DNA of 9,395 bases. Source: JBKJUK01 sp046590705. Its GTDB lineage: Bacteria; Acidobacteriota; Thermoanaerobaculia; Gp7-AA8. The position numbers were made by a program, and so were the translations under genes. How positions within the stretch are numbered: position 1 is the first letter of the stretch; the number at the start of each line of letters is the position of its first letter. The stretch covers positions 1-9,395 of the forward strand of contig JBKJUK010000177.1 in the NCBI GenBank assembly GCA_046590705.1, written 5' to 3'. Shown one piece after another: positions 7,141 to 9,395 of the stretch. The notes below the pieces were generated by a model. It made no database searches, was not told where the DNA came from, and saw only the letters and a list, made by a program, of their open reading frames with translations.

Positions 7141-7169
7141 ATATTCTTTCAATTGCGGTGGCATTTCAG
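7141..7169 (-). promoter_or_regulatory. weak candidate promoter for the barrel-protein gene
   Basis: The minus strand has CTGAAA at 7169-7164 (4 of 6 to the -35 consensus), a 17-base spacer, and GAATAT at 7146-7141 (3 of 6, keeping the conserved second A and last T). It lies about 60 bases before the start. The matches are modest, and the call rests mainly on spacing and position after an upstream terminator. Confidence 0.3.
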
Positions 7170-7271
7170 TGACACCGGGCACAGAGGAACGCTGCGAAAA
7201 ACCAGCGCTTCTTCTGGGACCTTTTCGATGGTGAAAGGTTCCGTGCTTGACAGCCTGCGTCGCGTAACCGT

Positions 7272-7349
7272 GTAGGGGCGCGTTGCGCGCGCCCGCTCCC
7301 CCGTGCATTTAACCGCGACAGAGAGCGGGCGAGCGCAGCTCGCCCCTAC
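7272..7349. repeat. 27-base imperfect inverted repeat, same family as the asnS-leader repeat
   Basis: The arms 7272-7298 and 7323-7349 match as reverse complements at 24 of 27 positions around a 24-base loop. The left arm starts GTAGGGGCGCGTTGC and ends CCCGCTC. The right arm contains its own perfect 19-base hairpin, GGGCGAGCGCAGCTCGCCC (8-pair stem, 3-base loop), and the left arm a similar one (7-pair stem). It lies in the 345-base gap (7085-7429), which otherwise holds a terminator, a weak promoter and a minor imperfect stem near 7217-7242, with no gene I can support. Confidence 0.85.
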
Positions 7350-7382
7350 GAAGATCCATCCTCTGGAGACGCGACCCGACGT

Positions 7383-7410
7383 AAAACGGGCGCCCTGAGG
7401 CGCCCGTTTT
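7383..7410 (-). terminator. intrinsic terminator of the Ig-like repeat gene
   Basis: A perfect 12-base-pair stem (AAAACGGGCGCC) with a 4-base loop, beginning 19 bases past the stop codon at 7430. The stem ends in TTTT on either strand because its foot is A/T-paired, so it could work in both directions. This is the clearest terminator in the window. Confidence 0.85.
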
Positions 7411-7429
7411 AAAAGAGTGTTGAAGATAT

Positions 7430-9037
7430 TCAGCGTGAGGCGTTGTCTACGTAAAAGTCGCTGGAGCCGATGATCGTTGCGATGCCTTGACGATCAATCA
7501 CACGGACCGTGAGACGGTGACGAGCATCACTGAGTTTGCGCGTATCGGCTGTAAATTTCCAGCCTGAGTTCAGTGAGTCACGAATCATCGGATAGGCAGC
7601 CTGAACGTCGGTACGCGGTATGCCGAGCTGCGCTTTCCCGAGGAGATTACCGTCGACGAGGATCTGCACTTCCTGCACTCCACCGTTCTCGTCGATTGCC
7701 CACCCGAGGAACGTGACGTCACCTTTCACGAAGGCTGCGTTACGGGGTGAGTCGATGAAGCCGATGGATGGAAAGTCCGGCAGGTCGGTCGCGCACTGGA
7801 AGAACACCGGAATTCCTGACGTATTGGGAATGTCGGCGAAGGTCTGTTCCTGATCTCCGACACGAACCTTGAGAACGTGATGGCCGGGGCGTACTCCGAG
7901 AGCGAGCAGCGAGCCGACGTCGAGCGTGAAGAGGAAACCGGCACGCGGTGAGTCAGGATACGTCGGATAGTAGCGAGCCACGTCGAATCGCGGCAGGCCG
8001 TAACAGTTCACGTAGGCTCGGAAGTCTCCGTTGTAGCTGCACTGATCAGTGGAATACCAGCGCACTCCGTCCACAAGAAGCTCGGCGTAGGAAACGCGAC
8101 CGAGGTCGGCGCGAGTGCCGAGGTCGAGGGCCCAGCCGCGAACGGGGGTGATGTGCGAGCGGGTGTTCAGAGGCGAGCAGGGCGAGACGCGGCAAGGTGG
8201 AACCTCGCTGCAGTTCGTTCCGTAAAGAACGGCGTCACGTCGCGGCTCGTCAATGAATCCGAAAGGTCGAAGATTGTTCGTGCTGTTGAAGACCTGAATG
8301 CTGCGGCGACCGATGACTCGGGAGAGTCCCTGACGGTCCGTAGCGCGAACCACGAGCGTGTGAACACCGTCCTGCACGCGGGTGGTGTCGATATGTGCGA
8401 TGAAACCGCTGAAGAGCGCGGCTGGCAGATCCGGGAAAGCGTTGCTCACGTCCGGCCGGGTGTCCCCATAGATAGCTGACTGCATATTGAGATTGTCGAT
8501 CTGCACGTCGACCCGCTCGATGCCGTCCACGTCGGTGACCCATCCAACGACCGGGAACGAACCGTTCGCGTCGTAGATCCCTGACTGATCTGGAATATCG
8601 ATCGCTCCGAAGGGAGGCTGGTTCAAGGTGTTGTCGATCTGAATGGTCCGCCGCCCGAACTCGATGACGCGATTGTCCGCAAGGGTCGCGCGAAGCGAGA
8701 GCGTGTGAGGGCCGTTCGTGAAGCGACTGGCCAGAAATCCGGTCTGAAAACCGGGCTGACGCTGATGAATGCCCGGGTAGTTCGGATACGACTCGATGAT
8801 GTCGATCCTGGGGACATTGATGTTCACAGAATGCTGGAACTGGTCGTCGACGAATAACTCGATCTTCGACACCTGCTGGTTATCGAGCGCGAAGCCGCGC
8901 ACAAGGACCATTCCATAGACGATTTCTGCTTCGTTCGGAGTTTCGAGCGTGCCGATGAATCCCTGCGCGAAGGCTGCAGGAACTGACAGAACGAGCATGA
9001 AACCCAAGAATAAGCCGCGGGCAATCCCTTTACACAT
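7430..9037 (-). CDS. secreted protein with four Ig-like repeats
   Basis: A 535-residue exported protein of unknown function, probably at the cell surface or released. Residues 1-24 are a signal peptide ending PAAFA before QGF. Four related units of about 110 residues follow, near 26-136, 142-250, 258-413 and 425-532. A unit begins with a glycine/isoleucine-rich G-x-I-D-x-P strand, then has a GWA-x-D segment, a V-x-I-x-VD-N/G strand, a P-R-x-DV...YP segment, an aromatic strand near SGF, H-T/R-L-x-VR-x-x-DRQG, and a final V-D-N strand. The third unit is longer and holds five cysteines (276, 282, 287, 333, 345), with a sixth at 415. The other units have none. No C-terminal sorting signal or membrane anchor is seen. 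The frame opens at a TTG at 9052, but that codon overlaps GGAGG; the ATG at 9037 is eight bases past it and begins the signal peptide. A strong terminator follows. It could be an adhesin or structural protein; I cannot tell. Confidence 0.88.
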   Translation of the reverse strand: MCKGIARGLFLGFMLVLSVPAAFAQGFIGTLETPNEAEIVYGMVLVRGFALDNQQVSKIELFVDDQFQHSVNINVPRIDIIESYPNYPGIHQRQPGFQTGFLASRFTNGPHTLSLRATLADNRVIEFGRRTIQIDNTLNQPPFGAIDIPDQSGIYDANGSFPVVGWVTDVDGIERVDVQIDNLNMQSAIYGDTRPDVSNAFPDLPAALFSGFIAHIDTTRVQDGVHTLVVRATDRQGLSRVIGRRSIQVFNSTNNLRPFGFIDEPRRDAVLYGTNCSEVPPCRVSPCSPLNTRSHITPVRGWALDLGTRADLGRVSYAELLVDGVRWYSTDQCSYNGDFRAYVNCYGLPRFDVARYYPTYPDSPRAGFLFTLDVGSLLALGVRPGHHVLKVRVGDQEQTFADIPNTSGIPVFFQCATDLPDFPSIGFIDSPRNAAFVKGDVTFLGWAIDENGGVQEVQILVDGNLLGKAQLGIPRTDVQAAYPMIRDSLNSGWKFTADTRKLSDARHRLTVRVIDRQGIATIIGSSDFYVDNASR

Positions 9038-9045
9038 GACCCACA

Positions 9046-9050
9046 CCTCC
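9046..9050 (-). promoter_or_regulatory. ribosome binding site deciding the Ig-like gene start
   Basis: GGAGG on the minus strand, eight bases before the ATG at 9037. An upstream in-frame TTG overlaps this site and so cannot use it. Confidence 0.75.
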
Positions 9051-9089
9051 AACCCACATTCACTGTACCGCGCGGAAATAGATGGGGTT

Positions 9090-9119
9090 ACCTTACTCCC
9101 GGAAGAGTTCGGAAGTCAA
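9090..9119 (-). promoter_or_regulatory. candidate promoter for the Ig-like gene
   Basis: TTGACT at 9119-9114 (5 of 6 to the -35 consensus), an 18-base spacer and TAAGGT at 9095-9090 (3 of 6) on the minus strand, about 55 bases before the start codon. The -35 is good and the -10 weak. Confidence 0.35.
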
Positions 9120-9136
9120 CGAGAGGCGAGTTTAGG

Positions 9137-9242
9137 GGCCGGGGGCCGGGGTCATCGGGCCGGGGCTGATGAACGCAGAACTCAGAACGCAGAACGATGA
9201 AGTAAGAAGAGAGGCCGGGGGCCGGGGTCGGTGGGCCGGAGC
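9137..9242. repeat. pair of 30-base GC-rich direct repeats
   Basis: The copies 9137-9166 and 9213-9242 agree at 26 of 30 positions. Both begin GGCCGGGGGCCGGGGTC and end GGGCCGG-x-GC. They flank the seven-base tandem array. This is part of a stretch of about 275 bases (9120-9395) with no gene I can support. Confidence 0.75.
9172..9213. repeat. degenerate seven-base tandem array
   Basis: Six consecutive heptamers: AACGCAG, AACTCAG, AACGCAG, AACGATG, AAGTAAG, AAGAGAG. Each begins with AA and most end in AG. Divergence increases toward the high-coordinate side. It lies between the two GC-rich direct repeats; the last base overlaps the second copy. It is too short-period for a CRISPR. Confidence 0.65.
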
Positions 9243-9328
9243 GAGGCAAACGGAATGCGCATCGTGACGGCACGTCATTCCGATGAGCACGGCACGCTCC
9301 TGCGAGCCTGCGAGGTGTGACGCGCGAA

Positions 9329-9395
9329 GAGGAATCTCCGTTCCGCGCCGCGGGGTGGTAGCTTGCACCCCGGCTGCGCGGACCGGAGATTCCTC
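9329..9395. repeat. long inverted repeat reaching the window edge
   Basis: The arms 9329-9357 and 9366-9395 pair along about 29 positions with two mismatches and one single-base bulge, around an 8-base loop. The outer ends read GAGGAATCTCCG and CGGAGATTCCTC. The segment just before it contains CGTCATTCCGATGAG (from 9273), a tandem CCTGCGAG pair (9299-9314), and the 7-base inverted repeat CGGAATG/CATTCCG (9251-9257, 9276-9282). Together these look like one dispersed extragenic element, possibly extending past the window. Confidence 0.75.

Noticed and set aside
7247..7252. Perfect TTGACA on the plus strand as a promoter
   Set aside because: The hexamer 17 bases on (GTGTAG) is not a -10 box, the region beyond is the inverted repeat and terminator, and no plus-strand gene follows.
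9038..9052. TTG start for the Ig-like gene
   Set aside because: It overlaps the GGAGG that serves the ATG at 9037, and it would add residues before the signal peptide.
9137..9242. CRISPR array
   Set aside because: There are only two imperfect 30-base copies, the sequence between them is itself a heptamer repeat, and no cas gene is near.

Overview
The window carries five complete protein-coding genes, all on the minus strand, so transcription runs from high to low coordinates. A possible sixth gene starts at the extreme low end. The likely source is a Gram-negative, GC-rich, non-proteobacterial bacterium. The combination is an Omp85-like outer-membrane barrel, RNase J instead of an RNase E system, a Bacillus/Thermus-style AsnRS, a secreted multi-repeat surface protein, and intergenic gaps full of imperfect palindromes. 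Acidobacteriota fits best, but this is inference from protein style and repeat content, not from a phylogenetic marker.

Layout in transcription order. (1) 9395-9038: about 360 bases without a gene. It holds a long inverted repeat cut by the window edge, two 30-base GC-rich direct repeats flanking a degenerate 7-base tandem array, and a weak promoter. (2) 9037-7430: a secreted protein with four copies of a roughly 110-residue Ig-like unit, closed by a clear hairpin terminator at 7383-7410. (3) 7429-7085: a gap of about 345 bases with the terminator, an imperfect inverted repeat and a weak promoter. (4) 7084-4208: a 958-residue exported protein with a novel N-terminal region, a LolA-like middle and an Omp85-like C-terminal barrel. 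(5) 4207-4013: the asnS leader, with a TATAAT box and two large hairpins ending directly at the ribosome binding site. (6) 4012-2723: asparaginyl-tRNA synthetase. (7) 2722-2557: a compact double palindrome, probably a terminator. (8) 2556-889 and 889-59: RNase J and undecaprenyl-diphosphatase, overlapping by one base and probably translationally coupled.

The low-coordinate half is housekeeping: translation, RNA turnover and recycling of the cell-wall lipid carrier. The high-coordinate half encodes envelope or surface proteins of unknown function. I see no defence system, mobile-element enzyme, CRISPR array, tRNA or rRNA. The most notable items are the tripartite barrel protein, the repeat family that occupies intergenic gaps (two members share 22 of 27 arm positions), and the structured asnS leader. 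Several upstream-extended reading frames were trimmed to starts supported by Shine-Dalgarno sequences and signal peptides.
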